Assembly (NCBI GenBank): GCA_026168455.1
Contig: CM047427.1
Span: 37,576,905-37,640,904, forward strand
DNA length: 64,000 nt
Origin: Theocolax elegans
Taxonomy: Eukaryota > Arthropoda > Insecta > Hymenoptera > Cerocephalidae
Direction: 5' to 3'
Part shown: positions 1 through 11,249 of the stretch, piece by piece
Layout: each line of letters begins with the position of its first letter
Position numbering within the stretch: the stretch's first letter is position 1
The notes under the pieces: model-generated
What the model was told of the DNA's origin: nothing
What the model saw: the letters and a program-made list of their open reading frames with translations, nothing else
Databases searched by the model: none
Translations under genes and position numbers: made by a program

Positions 1-1086
1 TCCCGAAGCGTCGGTCGTTAGATTGAAAGTAATTTCGAAATTTGGAAAAATTAATACAGGTTTTTCGCATAAACTAATGCGTAATGTCTCAAATACCTTT
101 TCTGTTTCTTCTGACCATTTAAGTTGAACGTCCGTTTTTAATAAATCCGTTAAAGGTTTTGCAATTTTTGAAAATTGATAAATAAATCTTCTATAGTAGC
201 CCGCTAAACCCAAAAATTGCTTGATATTTTTAGCATTTTGAGGGCGTGGAAATTTTCGTACAGCTTCAATTTTCCGCGAATCTGGTTTAATTCCTTCTGC
301 ACTAATAACATGACCTAAATATGTAACTGTTTTTTTAAAAAATTCACATTTCTCTGGTTGTAATTTTAAAACCGCTTTTCGCAATCTAAGAAATAAATTC
401 TCTAATCTTTTAATATGCTCTTGTAGAGTCTCCGAATAACATATAATATCATCAATAAAGCAAAAAAGTTCTTTATTGAAAAGTCCAGCGAGTGCAATTG
501 AAAGTGCTCTTGAGAATGTAGCCGGCATTGTTCGTAGTCCAAAGCTTCCTCGGTTAAAATGGTACAAATCTCCGTTTGTAACAAACGCGGTTTTGTGACG
601 GTCTCGTTCGTCAATTTCTATTTGATGATACGAAGCCTTAAGATCAAAAGTTGAGAATTTTTTTGATCCGCCCAATTGGTCTATTATTTCAGTTATATTC
701 AGTAGCGGAAATTGGTCGTCTAAAGTTTTCGCATTTAATTTGCGATAGTCGATCACCATTCTGTATTGCTTGCGTCCTTGTATGTCCTCTTTCTTAGGAA
801 CTAGAAAACAAGGGCTTGAGTACGATGAGGTAGATGGTTCGATAATGCCGTCTTTTAATAAGTCTTGCACTTGTCTTGCTATTTCTTCTTTATGTACCGG
901 AGGTAATCGGTATTGTTTTGAAGTTATTGGTACATCATCCGTTGTTGGGATTGTTAGTTTTAAAATATGTGTTGCTGTTAATTTTTCACCCGGAAGGTAA
1001 AAGATGTCGCTATATTTCTCAATTAATTTTTCTATTTCTTCTCTTTCATCAGCAGCCAAATGGTCAAGTCGTAGTAATGATTTTAC
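1..1086 (-). pseudogene. Ty3/gypsy Pol: reverse transcriptase (partial, runs off window)
   Basis: The minus strand is open from the window edge to an in-frame TAG at 1087-1089. Read from high to low coordinates it gives the order of a Ty3/gypsy reverse transcriptase: an N-terminal segment with LPGEKLTATH, then MVIDYRKLNAKT, FSTFDLKASYHQIEI, the PATFSRAL primer-grip region, the catalytic box FIDD (about 421-480, usually YxDD) and YLGHVISAEGIKPD, ending with the start of the RNase H connection. It would copy the retrotransposon RNA into DNA. RNase H and integrase lie outside the window. The frame itself is clean, but the TAG upstream separates it from protease, so full-length Pol cannot be made. 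The TAG replaces what is probably a Gln codon just before a segment reading VKSLLRLDHLAADE. Confidence 0.93.
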
Positions 1087-2731
1087 CTATTCCGCTCTCC
1101 CTTTTGCTATGACACATGCTAAGCGATAAACTTTATGACTACCTTTTAGTTTCTTTCCGCCTTTTCCTTTTAAATTAATTCTTAATTTAAGTAAACCCTC
1201 TAATGTATCTTTAATAACATTTTTATGAGATTCTCCCCCAAAGGCATGTAGTTTTACATAATTTCCTAATTTATTTAGATTTTCTCTTAATTCCTTTGAG
1301 TTATTTGTTGAGTTGTCATGATACTTTATTTCCATTAGTAGATTACTTATTAACATTTCCATGTCTTGGTTATTATTCCACAGAATTCCATTATTCATTA
1401 AACCTTCCTCTAGAATTTTTTGTAACATGCGTGTCGAAATTAACAACCTTTCTTCATCGAATTCGTTTGCGTCTACATTTTCATTTTGTGCTAATGCCTT
1501 TTTATTTTTTGTATTATTATCAAGACCTACCATATCTTTTCTCTTTATCTCAAAATTAGAATATTTTTCATTACTTATTTCGTTCTCGTTTCTTGGATTT
1601 GGGTGCGCGCTTGATTTATTAGTTGCCTCATCACTTTCGAGTTCATTTAAGAGATTATTTTTTTTATTTGAGGAGTGCTTTTGCAATCTTTCTTTATTAG
1701 TTTCATGATTAAAGTATTCTTCATCGTTCTCCCTTATTACTGGGTTCGATTTGGTATTTGTTTCTAATTTCTTAATGATTTTAATTTCTTGACTTGTCTC
1801 TTCGTTTCCTTGTTCGATTAATTTACATACATTAGGCTTACATACTGCCTTCGTACGTAAGACTTGATTTAGGCTTGGAATTTCATTTAGACTTCGATAT
1901 TCAGTTACCTTTGAGCTCGATTTTAGATTTTGAATTTGATTTTGAATTTCATTTGAACTTGAATTTTGATTTAGAATTTGATTTTGAATTAAATTTGAAC
2001 TTGAATTATGATTTTGATTTTGAATTTCATTTGAATTTGCATTTTGATTTAGAATTTGATTTTAAATTTCATTTGAATTTGAATTTTGATTTAGAATTTG
2101 ATTTTGAATTTCATTTGAATTTGAATTTTGATTTAGAATTTGATTGTGAATTTCATTTGAATTTGAATTTTGATTTAGAATTTGATTTTGAATTTCATTT
2201 GAATTTGAATTTTGATTTAGAATTTGATTGTGAATTTCATTTGAATTTGAATTTTGATTTAGAATTTGATTTTGAATTTCATTTGAATTTGAATTTTGAT
2301 TTAGAATTTGATATTGAATTTCATTTAAACTTGCATTTTGATTTAGATTTCGATTTTGAATTGGAATTTGATTTTGATTTCGCTTGGGATCTTGTATTTC
2401 CAATTTATTTTTACATTGAGATCGAATTTGAATATCTTTCTGATTTTTTAATTGATTTCAACTACCCGGTGGGTCCTGACTTTGAGATTTAATTAGGATT
2501 GACTCTTGCTTACGCGATGGGCTTATATGTCCTCGAATTCGCGTCTCTTCTACAAGATATACTTTCTCATTAATATGATCGACCTCTCGGGTCGACACCT
2601 CCCTTCGTTGAAAATTTTCATTAGCATAATTTGTTTTTCCTGTTTCCCCAAACGAATTCCTTTTAGGTGGTTTTATTACCTGTGTGATATGTTTTACGAC
2701 TTCCTCACCCTCTCTTTTTCGGGGAAATTCC
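1087..2731 (-). pseudogene. gypsy Pol linker between protease and RT, Asn/Gln-rich, with stops
   Basis: This is one minus-strand frame in register with the RT frame, running from about 2750 to 1087. It is interrupted by TGA (2458-2460) and TAA (2062-2064) and closed by TAG (1087-1089). The predicted product is hydrophilic and rich in Asn, Gln, Lys, Glu and Ser. Its middle is a tandem array of a 14-residue unit of the type QILNQNSNSNEIQN. No enzyme motif is visible. It lies where gypsy elements join protease to RT, but it is unusually long (about 540 codons). It is one frame off the protease reading frame, which ends at a TAG at 2732-2734, so a frameshift lies near 2735-2760. The TAA arises inside a repeat unit by CAA to TAA, and the terminal TAG probably by CAG to TAG. 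Confidence 0.75.
1921..2350. repeat. 42-bp tandem repeat inside pol linker
   Basis: About ten units of 42 bp, each a run of codon-like triplets, encode the 14-residue Asn/Gln repeat on the minus strand. The same units are stop-free on the plus strand, giving a 205-codon frame of acidic/aromatic repeats (FDLEFDFEFHLNLN type) over 1875-2492. I treat that plus-strand frame as a by-product of the repeat, not a gene. Units differ by a few substitutions, so this is expansion followed by divergence. One unit carries the TAA that breaks pol. Confidence 0.85.
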
Positions 2732-3230
2732 CTAACGCGTTCCCGTTCTCTCGTTCAATATACTGTTACGTTTTTCTATGACATTAATCGTCGGGTCTTC
2801 ATACCTTTCCTTTGTTTCGATCAATAATATGTTTTCTTCTACAAAAGGGATACAGACGTCTACAACTCTTAACATTCTTTTCGCATAATCAATTTTTGCA
2901 CCTAATTGACAGAAAAAATCGCTTCCCAGTAAACCATCTTCGATTATAGGCACGTTGTCATTTATTATATGGAATTCGATGTCAAACTTTGGAAAATTGA
3001 TGTCAACTTTGCCTAAAGTGTAAATACTTTCTTCCGTGATTCCTTTTAATTCTAATATTTCATTTTTATTAATATTTTCGTCTTTTGGTATGTTTCGTAA
3101 TTTTAGTAAATTGGGACCTGCTCCTGAATCTAAAATAAGAGTTATTTCCTCGTTGCTTCTCGGATTTTTAAGTTTAATAATTGGCGACTTGCAATTTTTA
3201 CTTAATCGAACATATCTTTTGATGATGTGG
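2732..3230 (-). pseudogene. gypsy Pol: aspartic protease
   Basis: The frame encodes the retroviral-type protease signature LILDSGAG (about 3115-3150), followed about 60 residues later by the second conserved strand with DGLLGSDFF. It is read in the -1 frame relative to gag and overlaps the gag end. That frame is already open upstream of the gag stop, as expected for synthesis as a Gag-Pol fusion by -1 frameshifting. A run of six A on the coding strand (plus-strand T run at 3238-3243) within the overlap is a candidate slip site. The frame ends at TAG 2732-2734, before the linker, so this copy is broken here. The active-site Asp triad (DSG) is intact. Confidence 0.85.
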
Positions 3231-4890
3231 GTTCCTGTTTTTTGTAACTCGGGCGCCTCGTGTACTCGGTCTCTCGTCTCGCGCCCTGTTGTCGGAGACC
3301 ATTTTCGTTTTCCGATCGGTTCTCTCGATTTCGATTATTAAATTCCCGTTTTCTACATTCTTCTATAATATGGCCCTCTTTTTTGCAGTATCGGCATATC
3401 CTTTCTGTATTTGTATAATTTTGTTTTGGGAAGGTTGCATTTTGGCGACGAACATATTGATTTTCTTGCTGCTTAAATTCATTAGTCCGTTTTTCACCTG
3501 GCCATTGTTGCGGTCTGCGTGACTCTCGAGACTCCGCCCAGTCATTCGTAGGCCGTCTTTCCCTGGCTTGGGGTTGTCTCATTTTTTCTAAATGCCAGTA
3601 TTTCGGTGCCAGGTGGCCCTGTCTCCCGCAAAGTTGGCATTTATCGGTATATTTAGTCTCGGCAAAATGGACTCTTTGTATAGGATTTTTATTTTCTGTT
3701 ATGACTTTAATTGTTTCATTTAACTCTTCTACTTCATAGCATGCAAAATCTCTTTCAATTTCTATAGCTTCTGCAGTAGCTTCATCCAATTTACACACTT
3801 GGCCCATTCGTGCTTTTCTTATCCAATGTAAACCGCGAATAAAAAATTTTACTAAATCATTTTCTAAAGATCGATTGAAATTATTAGTTAATCTTTTTTC
3901 TCTTCGAGCTGCTTCAGTGATTTCTTGCCCGATGGATCTAACCCTGTTTGAAAAAACTACGACACTCTCTTCCCTTTTCTGTTTTACATTAGCTAATTCA
4001 CCGTGTAATTGATGATAAGATTTTGCAGACCCAAAAATACTATCAAAAAAATTTGCAATATCTTCAATCGATTCAAAACTCTTTTTTGCTGCACTCTTCA
4101 ATGCTTCTCCATATAATCTCATTTTAATTAATTTCGCGAGGTCCGGTTCATATTGTTCATGTATTATGTTGCAAGCTTCCCTACATCCGTCAACAAATTG
4201 ACTCACTGGAATATTTACCCCATTATATTTTGGTATTAATTCAAGTGCGTCTTTTATAGAAAGGGGCCTCACTTGTCCTAAGGTTGAGTTTGTTAAATAC
4301 GAATTTAATCTTGGCAATCTCTCCGATACTAAATTAATATTATTACAGTTATTTGGTAAAATTGGTGTGCTTGTAGTAAATCTGACATTATTATCTCGTT
4401 TAACAATTTCAGGTTTCATTGGTTGTTCTGATGTTTTTGCATTTTTAATTGTTGTATTTTCTGCCGAAAAATAGGTTGTGTTATCGTCTGTTAGTTCGGG
4501 TTTAAAACCTATCCCATTTACTTCTACTTTTGTTTTTGCTTCTAAGTTTCCGATAATATAATCGATTATTAATTTTGGATTTACTCTTTTTTCTATAAAA
4601 TCGCCTAAAGCTTCAATTAGATACTTATCTTCGCAAAATTCTATTATATCTTTTTTGTCTACGAATTCCTTTAACAATTTAATTATTATAGGTATATTTT
4701 TATCGAGGCCTACCGCTTCATCTAACAAATGTATCCCGCTATCATGCCTATCTTTAAAAAATTTTAACAAACTAGCTAAAGATTTGTCCGGATTTTCAAC
4801 ACAAAAATCTGGATTTATTTTAAGCGCCTGCTTAAGCAAAATTGAAGCCGCGTCTTTATTTCGAGAATTCTCTTTTTCATTGGTACCCAT
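3202..4890 (-). CDS. gypsy Gag-like nucleocapsid polyprotein
   Basis: An uninterrupted frame of about 562 codons from the ATG at 4890 to TAA at 3202-3204. The frame is also open upstream to about 4914, but only with a TTG start, so I chose the first ATG. It is the capsid/nucleocapsid protein that packages retrotransposon RNA. The N-terminal two-thirds is helical-looking and charged; the last third is Arg/Gln-rich with two CCHC zinc knuckles. The second (CRYCKKEGHIIEEC) is intact. The first (CQLCGRQGHLAPKY) has Tyr where the last Cys should be, consistent with TGC to TAC. The gene lies directly downstream of the primer site and overlaps protease in the -1 frame. It is the best-preserved ORF of the element, which suggests a fairly recent insertion. 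Confidence 0.88.
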   Translation of the reverse strand: MGTNEKENSRNKDAASILLKQALKINPDFCVENPDKSLASLLKFFKDRHDSGIHLLDEAVGLDKNIPIIIKLLKEFVDKKDIIEFCEDKYLIEALGDFIEKRVNPKLIIDYIIGNLEAKTKVEVNGIGFKPELTDDNTTYFSAENTTIKNAKTSEQPMKPEIVKRDNNVRFTTSTPILPNNCNNINLVSERLPRLNSYLTNSTLGQVRPLSIKDALELIPKYNGVNIPVSQFVDGCREACNIIHEQYEPDLAKLIKMRLYGEALKSAAKKSFESIEDIANFFDSIFGSAKSYHQLHGELANVKQKREESVVVFSNRVRSIGQEITEAARREKRLTNNFNRSLENDLVKFFIRGLHWIRKARMGQVCKLDEATAEAIEIERDFACYEVEELNETIKVITENKNPIQRVHFAETKYTDKCQLCGRQGHLAPKYWHLEKMRQPQARERRPTNDWAESRESRRPQQWPGEKRTNEFKQQENQYVRRQNATFPKQNYTNTERICRYCKKEGHIIEECRKREFNNRNRENRSENENGLRQQGARRETEYTRRPSYKKQEPTSSKDMFD

Positions 4891-4940
4891 GATCTGTGCT
4901 AATAAGAAAGACAATTGCTCTAATCCTTCTTTAATTTTTA

Positions 4941-4953
4941 GGACGAGCCCCCA
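4941..4953 (-). promoter_or_regulatory. tRNA primer-binding site (tRNA-Pro type)
   Basis: On the minus strand the sequence TGGGGGCTCGTCC lies two bases inside the LTR end (LTR ...AACA, then AG, then this 13-mer). It equals the complement of the tRNA-Pro 3' end as used by tRNA-Pro-primed retroelements. Its position between LTR and gag is exactly as expected for minus-strand priming of reverse transcription. Confidence 0.8.
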
Positions 4954-5453
4954 CTTGTTACGTCCTAGGGTAGACGTAACGTAGAAAAATTAAATAGACT
5001 GAATTTAAATTAAAAATAGAAGTTCCCCGTTTTAGTACGCGTATAGCGTCAAGGATGGGTGGCAATTCTCCTCGGTATAGCACAGGTCATATACCCTTCC
5101 GAAATTTACGTGCATGGGTAAGCCCGAGGTGCAACAATGAGTGAAGGCGAGAAAAGGAAAACAACCAACCTTATCGGGCGGGAGATCTACGGTTGACCGG
5201 TGGCTGCAACTGCTCGGCTGCCTTTTCTCGTTCTCGTTGATCCTCGATGCAAAGACTCCCTTACAATAGAAATGCGGTATAAACTAATTGGGATTTTAAA
5301 GGGAATAGGAAAATGACTAGTGTTTGAAGGTTTAAAGATACTGAACAATGACTTTCGATTTCTTGCTTTATTTCGCGTTAAGTTTTGGATACAGGAGTTT
5401 ACCTTACTTGAGAAAAGACTAAAGAGCAAGAGCGCACACCCCTGTGCGACATC

Positions 5454-5464
5454 CCTATTTATAT
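5454..5464 (-). promoter_or_regulatory. LTR TATA box
   Basis: The minus strand reads GATATAAATAGGG, a good TATA box. It sits about 500 bp inside the putative LTR and about 80 bp upstream of an AATAAA. Transcription from here would run through the primer site into gag. Confidence 0.5.
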
Positions 5465-5627
5465 CAAGGGTTTGGGGTGGAGTTTTGGTTCCTCTTGACC
5501 AATCAAATATTGTACATTTACTTAATTAATTTATTCTTTGTCATGCGTGACCTAATTAAGTTATTGGCTAGAATTTTTCAAGGCGGTTCCTGTCTTTGAC
5601 GAGGACATCCTACTTTACGTATTAAAT

Positions 5628-5699
5628 GTGTGCGCACGTGTGTGCGTATGTGTGTGTGCGTATGTGTGTGTGTATGTGTACGCGCATGTGTGTACGTTG
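5628..5699. repeat. (TG)n microsatellite with CG interruptions
   Basis: Alternating purine-pyrimidine tract of TG and CG steps, about 70 bp, inside the outer part of the LTR. Such tracts can adopt Z-DNA. It may also be a polymorphic marker. Confidence 0.85.
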
Positions 5700-5761
5700 C
5701 GTCTATCATGACGCGACAGTATTAATAATAATTAATAATTCTTACGTGTGAATTGTTGACA

Positions 5762-6322
5762 CGAAGGTTTTGTTCCTAAATTTTGGTTCATTGTGCGATG
5801 ATAGGATTCGACATAATTGTTGGTTCGATTATTGATACCGAACACGCAGAACACTTCGGGTGTTATATTTTCTACCCAAAATCGGACAAAATAGAAGTCA
5901 ACAAACTTTCTCCACTTTTTTAATACGTTGGGTTCCTCAGAAAACTTTTCATTAATTAATTTTCTTATTATATCAAGCCCTTGTTCAACTAATTCTGGCG
6001 GAAGTAGTGGAATAACTATAATTTTTTTATTATTTCATGACCTTTCGGATTAAGTTTTTCATTATCCTTTCTTAAGTATAATTTGTAGTCCTTGATCTTC
6101 GCTTTCCTGATTATGGCCTAATTGAGGAAGCAATAAAATAAAAATGAAAATGTAATATATAAATGATAATAAAAAATATGATTTATGTGCAATAAAGTGA
6201 CATACTAATAATTCTAAATAAAATCCGATTAGTTGATGAAATTTTTGCATAAAAAAGATTTTTACGAAAATTGTGATACATTTACAAAACTATAGTGATT
6301 GTCATATTTAAATTTCATGTTA
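5762..6322. other. AT-rich flank, no gene seen
   Basis: Flanking DNA between the LTR and the hairpin element. It contains only short unconvincing frames and no motif I recognise. Confidence 0.5.
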
Positions 6323-7149
6323 TATATATGCAGTATTCTATGTGAAGTGGTCCGATCAAAATTTTAAAATGCACCAAATTTTGGGTACACATTGCAAATG
6401 TTTTTCAGAATACAGAAAAAAATTTTTAGTTACTGCTGGAATCTATTTGTTCAAAAGTTATTGCAACCTCATAAAGTGAATTTTTCCAAGTTTTTTTCAA
6501 CACCAGCTGGGTTTACCGCTATTTAACTCAAAATCTATTAACTTTTACTATAGAACATAATATGTAACATTCGTTGCTAATTATGTGTAGAATTTATCTT
6601 TCTGGGTTAGAATTTCTAATCTCAAGGTCAATGTTACATAAACTGCATGTGAATATTCAACTTAAAAAAAGTGAAAGTGTGCCATAATTGATTATTCTAT
6701 CCAAAAGTCTAAAAGAAAGCTTGGAGCAATACCTTTCAAATGGTCTGTAACATTTTTGGGGCCTTTAATTCTGTAAAAAGTTATAATAATTAAAAGAAAG
6801 ACAAAAAATTTACAAAAATGAACATGGTAATTTCCATTTAAATTTTTTTAAAAATTCCGTGTTTCTTTAAATTATTGTAACTTTTTACAGAATTGAAGGC
6901 CCCAAATATGCTAAAGATCATTTAAAAGGTATTGTTCCAAGCTTTCTTTTAGACTTTTAGATTCAGCTGGTGTTGAAAAAACACTTGGAAAAATTCACTT
7001 TTTGAGGTTATAATAACTTTTGAGCAAATAGATTCCAGTACCTGAAAATTTTTTTCTGTATTCTGAAAAACATTTGCAATGTGTACCCAAAATTTGGTGC
7101 ATTTTAAAATTTTGATCGGACCACTTCACATAGAATACTCCATATATAA
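6323..7149. mobile_element. Giant palindromic (foldback) element P1
   Basis: The left arm beginning TATTCTATGTGAAGTGG at about 6333 is repeated in inverse orientation up to about 7140, with arms of roughly 400 bp around a short centre near 6800. The element is bounded by TATATA-type sequence on both sides, suggesting TA-rich target sites. It has no ORF. Its arms are nearly identical to those of the element at 46168-47176 and share the tip pattern with 45338-46170, so this is a dispersed family of non-autonomous hairpin elements. The class is unknown to me; a foldback or long-TIR MITE is the safest label. Confidence 0.85.
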
Positions 7150-7262
7150 TTACAGCCGAAACTCAATGAGTCGCGAGAGTACGCGCCCGGGACAACGCTT
7201 CTTTTCTCTCTACCTACATACTCTTTTCTATCGTTCGTTCAAATTATCTATTATTTTCCATT

Positions 7263-9766
7263 TATTTCTATTAATTTCTTCGACACGTAAGAGTCGCCAC
7301 ACGAGTTATAAGGCTGTAAAATCTTTTACGTACTATAGTACATCCGACGGGTTATCGCAATTACAGGAAGAGTATTATTATGAATGGATTAGTTCTGCTT
7401 TGGATACTCGCTGCGCTCGCGACCGCAGCCCAAAACGTTATCCCTTCACAATGATATTTTTCCTCTGATCGCATTAACGCGTGTGAGGTAAACCTCACAC
7501 CATTATTATTTTATAATTTGTTATTGGAGGGAAGCCTGGTCGAAGGGACATACCTGAAATAAGAAAAAGAGTTATTAGTGTATATAGTTAGTTATAAGGT
7601 TAGCGTAGAGGAAATAGATATAAGATAAATAAGATTATAATACAATATCATACCTTTGAGACGATGAGTCCTGGGTGATCCAACGATGCTATCCCTGTGA
7701 GTCCTGTCCTTGGAGGCGATGAGTCTTGGGTACTGCCCATGGTGATTCCATTTTCCCTCGAGGCGATGAGTCCTGGGTGAACTTTTTGGTCCTGGGTCCG
7801 CTCCTTGGTAGCATTGGTTACCTGAAAGGCTGATAATAAATAAAACTAGAATATATATAAGGTTAGGATAGAAGGATTTATAGAGGGATAAAGTTTAGTG
7901 GTAATAAGGAAGTTATGTATGTGTATAGGAGATTATATATAGGATATGGGAATAGATGTTAGAAAGGAAGTAAACACCGGCTACGAATCCTGGCCCGAGC
8001 CATTCTCGTCACCGATATTTTAGTACGTAAAGGAAAGGAATTAATAGGGTTTTTATTGATTTGTTGAGGAAATCGGAGGATTGGAGAAAGGAAGGAGTTT
8101 AATAATGAAGAAGGAATGATACAACCATACCGCCACCGACGTCCAACCATGTTCCCACGTAGATCCAATACCATCTCCCGACGACCTGGTGATGGAGAAC
8201 GAAGGCAGCCACAAAGACGACGACCCAGGAACTGACGCACTCTTCACACACACAATATAAAAACCCGTTCGCCGTCGTGTAAACAAACGACGCCCGACTC
8301 GCGTGCAACGAACTCGGCCGGCTGCTCGTGTACTAGGGTCAGCGCGGCAGAGAGGGGGGCGGCGCTCGCTGCTCTCGCACATGTACGCCGCGGCACATGG
8401 CGGCGCACCGAGGAGGGGAACGACGGAATGAGCGGGAAGTAGCCATCTACAGCGTGTGTGTACGAGAGAGAAAGAAGACACACCTGTTGCATTGGTGGAG
8501 GCGCAAGTCAGTTCCTCAACGGAATACGGGTTATTTCGTTATTCCGTCACTGAGGAAAAGAAGATTGGTACGGGAATAGATGGCGCGGACGGCGGTAATA
8601 GTTAATCATCTAATTAACCAGGAGGATATTATTGGTTGAAAAACAAGGAAGAAGAAGACAATCAGCGCCGCGCTTTAACGAACTACGAGGACGAGCGGAA
8701 TGCTACGAGTCCCGATCGTCATTCGTAGCCGGATAGTCTAATTGATAGTACACCGTGAGCAACCTTAAGTTGGAATATCTGAATCGTAGAAGTTAATTGA
8801 GAGTAGAATTAGTAGTTATCGTTATTATAGAGTAGAGTTGTTTTATTTTGAAGAAGATTGCTTTTCGTTGCGGTACGTGGGCTGCACGGCCATCAATTAA
8901 TTTATTGATTGAAAGAATCGCCGGGGATTTCTTGCGCGTCGCGTATAGACCTCCTGCGAGCCGCGCCGCCATTTTAGCACGTGCCGCGAATTCGAGTTTG
9001 TCCGTTTTAAGGGTTGGGAAACGGTTTATTATTTATTACCATAGATTATAAGACGTGAATATTGAGTTAATTAATTAACACTACGTGGTTATCGGTGATC
9101 GGAAGATCGGGCTAGTTCGCGGAAATTTAACTTATCGAATTTACTTCGTCGATAAAAATTGTAACGGTGATCACCCGTAGTGATCGGAAATTGGAATTTT
9201 GAAGGAATAAACTAAATTAAATTATAATCTAGTTCAATTGAGGCATTGAGTTATTTTTGACTTATTAACCTATACCTCGATAATTTACCGCCACGCATTT
9301 TCGAAGGAGATAAAATTCGTCGTTGGTTTCGCCACCTCCGTATTGGCGTTGGAGCCACGTCCTGAGGAGTCGAACCGGGAAGCTATTTATTGTTTGGTAA
9401 GACCTGGCGCCCAGTAAAATATTAAATACGGTCTTTACCGGATTAAAAGGTAATATATATATATATTAAATAAAGTGGAACCGAGTAGCGTGGTTTACGG
9501 GCCACGAAAGTGAGGACCACGTTACACGCGTAATATATTTTTAACTTAGTTTTTGAAATGTAATTCTTGAGTTTAAAAAGGTAGATCCCCGTAATGTGGG
9601 TTCCACATTTCCTTAGAAGATATCTTTCAGATACATTCATTTAGATACTATATTTATAATTATGTAATTGCGATAACCCGTCGGATGTACTATAGTGCGT
9701 AAAAGATTTTACAGCCTTATAACCCGTGTGGCGACTCTTACGTGTCGAAGAAATTAATAGAAATAG
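7263..9766. mobile_element. Element A: 2.5 kb element with ~104-bp terminal inverted repeats
   Basis: The two ends, 7263-7366 and 9667-9766, are near-perfect inverted copies (TTCGACACGTAAGAGTCGCC near the outer end). This defines a DNA-transposon-like unit. No transposase is present. On the minus strand it carries exon-like segments: one at 7654-7821 framed by a 3' splice signal (CCTTTCAG) and a donor-like GTATGA, a second 3' splice signal at about 7554, and a 58-codon ORF starting at 8972 (MAARLAGGLYATRK...). The middle exon contains a GATGAGTCCTGGGT-like 14-mer three times about 50 bp apart (7661, 7714, 7762). Layout and base composition match elements B and C, so A is probably a distant relative. 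Confidence 0.7.
7654..7821 (-). other. Exon-like segment of element A
   Basis: Minus strand: a pyrimidine-rich stretch ending in CAG precedes the segment, and GTATGA follows it. It contains three diverged copies of a GATGAGTCCTGGGT motif. No long coding frame was recognised. Compare the segments at 11820-11919 and 16999-17126. Confidence 0.4.
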
Positions 9767-10851
9767 AATTAACACATTCTACAATAAAGTTATCTTTCTT
9801 TATACAAGAATTACGGAAATGCAGTATTTTATGAGTATATAAGAAAGCTTTAAAAATGGCTTAAAATGGCACTTCTTTCGCATGGTAAAATTATAAATGT
9901 ATTTGAATCATCCGTGCATTATTCAAAATACTTTTTGCGTATAATATATGTATATCTAAAGAATTGTAAGTAAATCTTGATTTAAAAAACTTGATTTAAT
10001 CAAATGTTTTACTCACTTTATAATGCTATAACTTTGGTTCTTAGACAGTAAGACAATGTTAAATATACAGTTTTCAAGTATATCATACCTACATTTATTA
10101 TACAAATTAAAAAAATGTATTGGTTTAACCATTTTTACCCAAAACAAGGTAGTAGCTGAATACGTGCTGCTTAAAATCGCAGAAAAATATTGAAAAATCG
10201 GCTAAAATATTAATTTATATATCCGTATCAACTCAAAATAAGCATCCGCGAACTTATTGCAATATGTTCTAGTACTTTTAAAGAATAACTGATAAAATTT
10301 TTAGCCATTTTCATCATTGGGATCGCACCTAAATCTGTACTCGAATGAAGGTAAAAACGCGATTTTCGAAAACCTGTATGACCTTAAAAATGTGTATCTT
10401 CAAAGTTTTTTAATGGATTTGAACGTTCAACTTTACAAATGAAAGGTCATTGCAATACAAAAAAAATGAACTAAATTGGATCAAAATCTAATTAAAAGAA
10501 ACAATACTGTGCGTCTTTAAATCCACGCAAAAAATAAAAAAATGAGGAAAAAATAGGACTTCATAAAGTAATGCACTCGGTGCTTATAAAGTCGTATTCG
10601 AAAAAATATGCAAATCACTAATTTTGGTGTTAGGTTGAAACATAGTAAAAAAAGCTTAAAAAACCGTATTTTTGAAACTTTAAGTTGCTTTATCTCATAG
10701 AAAAATGTTTTTCGGCGGCTTCGGTTTTGGGATAAGTCTTATTTTTTATACTTCTCAAACATACTTTAATTACAGCCAAATCGAAAGACCCCGTGCGCAC
10801 ACTTTTGTAAAAGAGTATTGTTTCGACCCATATATATAAAATACAACTCAC
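9767..10851. other. AT-rich segment downstream of the MULE-type gene
   Basis: Probably the 3' part or flank of the transposase gene that is read leftward from 15.8 kb. Short frames at 10690-10959 are partly degenerate continuation of that gene and partly noise. I see no other gene. Confidence 0.4.
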
Positions 10852-11050
10852 CTGACAAAAGAGAAAGTGGCATCCATTTGATATCAATTGCTTCAAAGCT
10901 CTTTTGAAGTGAATTGATGAGAGCCTTCTCAAAGTCGCATGTTGCACGCAATGGTGCAAATTTTGGAAAAGTTTGTTTAATAAAGTTCCAAACAGTGACG
11001 TAGCAGCGAGTGGTTCTCCTGGTCATTAGAACCCACATGCAAGGAATCGT
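10852..11050 (-). other. MULE-type exon 3 (CDFE motif, frameshifted)
   Basis: Acceptor AAATTTGCAG precedes it and donor GTGAGT follows. The start TIPCMWVLMTRR continues exon 2 in frame. The second acidic motif CDFEKALINSL is intact. An extra T near 10872 throws the following GCHFLFCQ motif out of frame. Confidence 0.75.
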
Positions 11051-11249
11051 CTGCAAATTTAGTTAAATGAATAATTCATCAGATCTATCGTAATTTAGGT
11101 TTTTATAATTTAAGGAGGTTCTAGTGTAAACATAAATAATAGAATAACATAAAATAATAAACAGATACCTATAAGTTGGAATATTAAAATTTTTATTTTT
11201 GTTATTTAACACGGGCTCTTATGGAGACTCGTCATTATTTGGAAATTGC

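Larger units (their letters stand above)
4956..5761 (-). mobile_element. 5' LTR of the gypsy element
   Basis: The inner edge is fixed by the primer site: the minus-strand LTR ends ...GTAACA at 4956. The outer edge is set at 5761 because the plus strand reads TGTTAC at the low end and TTGACA at the high end, giving TG...CA termini and about 806 bp. The second LTR is outside the window, so the outer edge is unproven. Inside, on the minus strand, are a TATA-like box (about 5455-5463) and an AATAAA (about 5363-5374) in the promoter-then-polyadenylation order typical of LTRs. The U3 part carries a TG/CG dinucleotide run. Confidence 0.65.

Noticed and set aside
1875..2492. 205-codon plus-strand frame of FDLEFDF-type repeats
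   Set aside because: It is the opposite strand of the 42-bp pol minisatellite. The repeat lacks stops on both strands; the minus frame is in register with RT.
7653..7800. GATGAGTCC words resembling part of a hammerhead core
   Set aside because: The CUGANGA element and the GAAAC partner are missing; they are direct repeats inside the element A exon.
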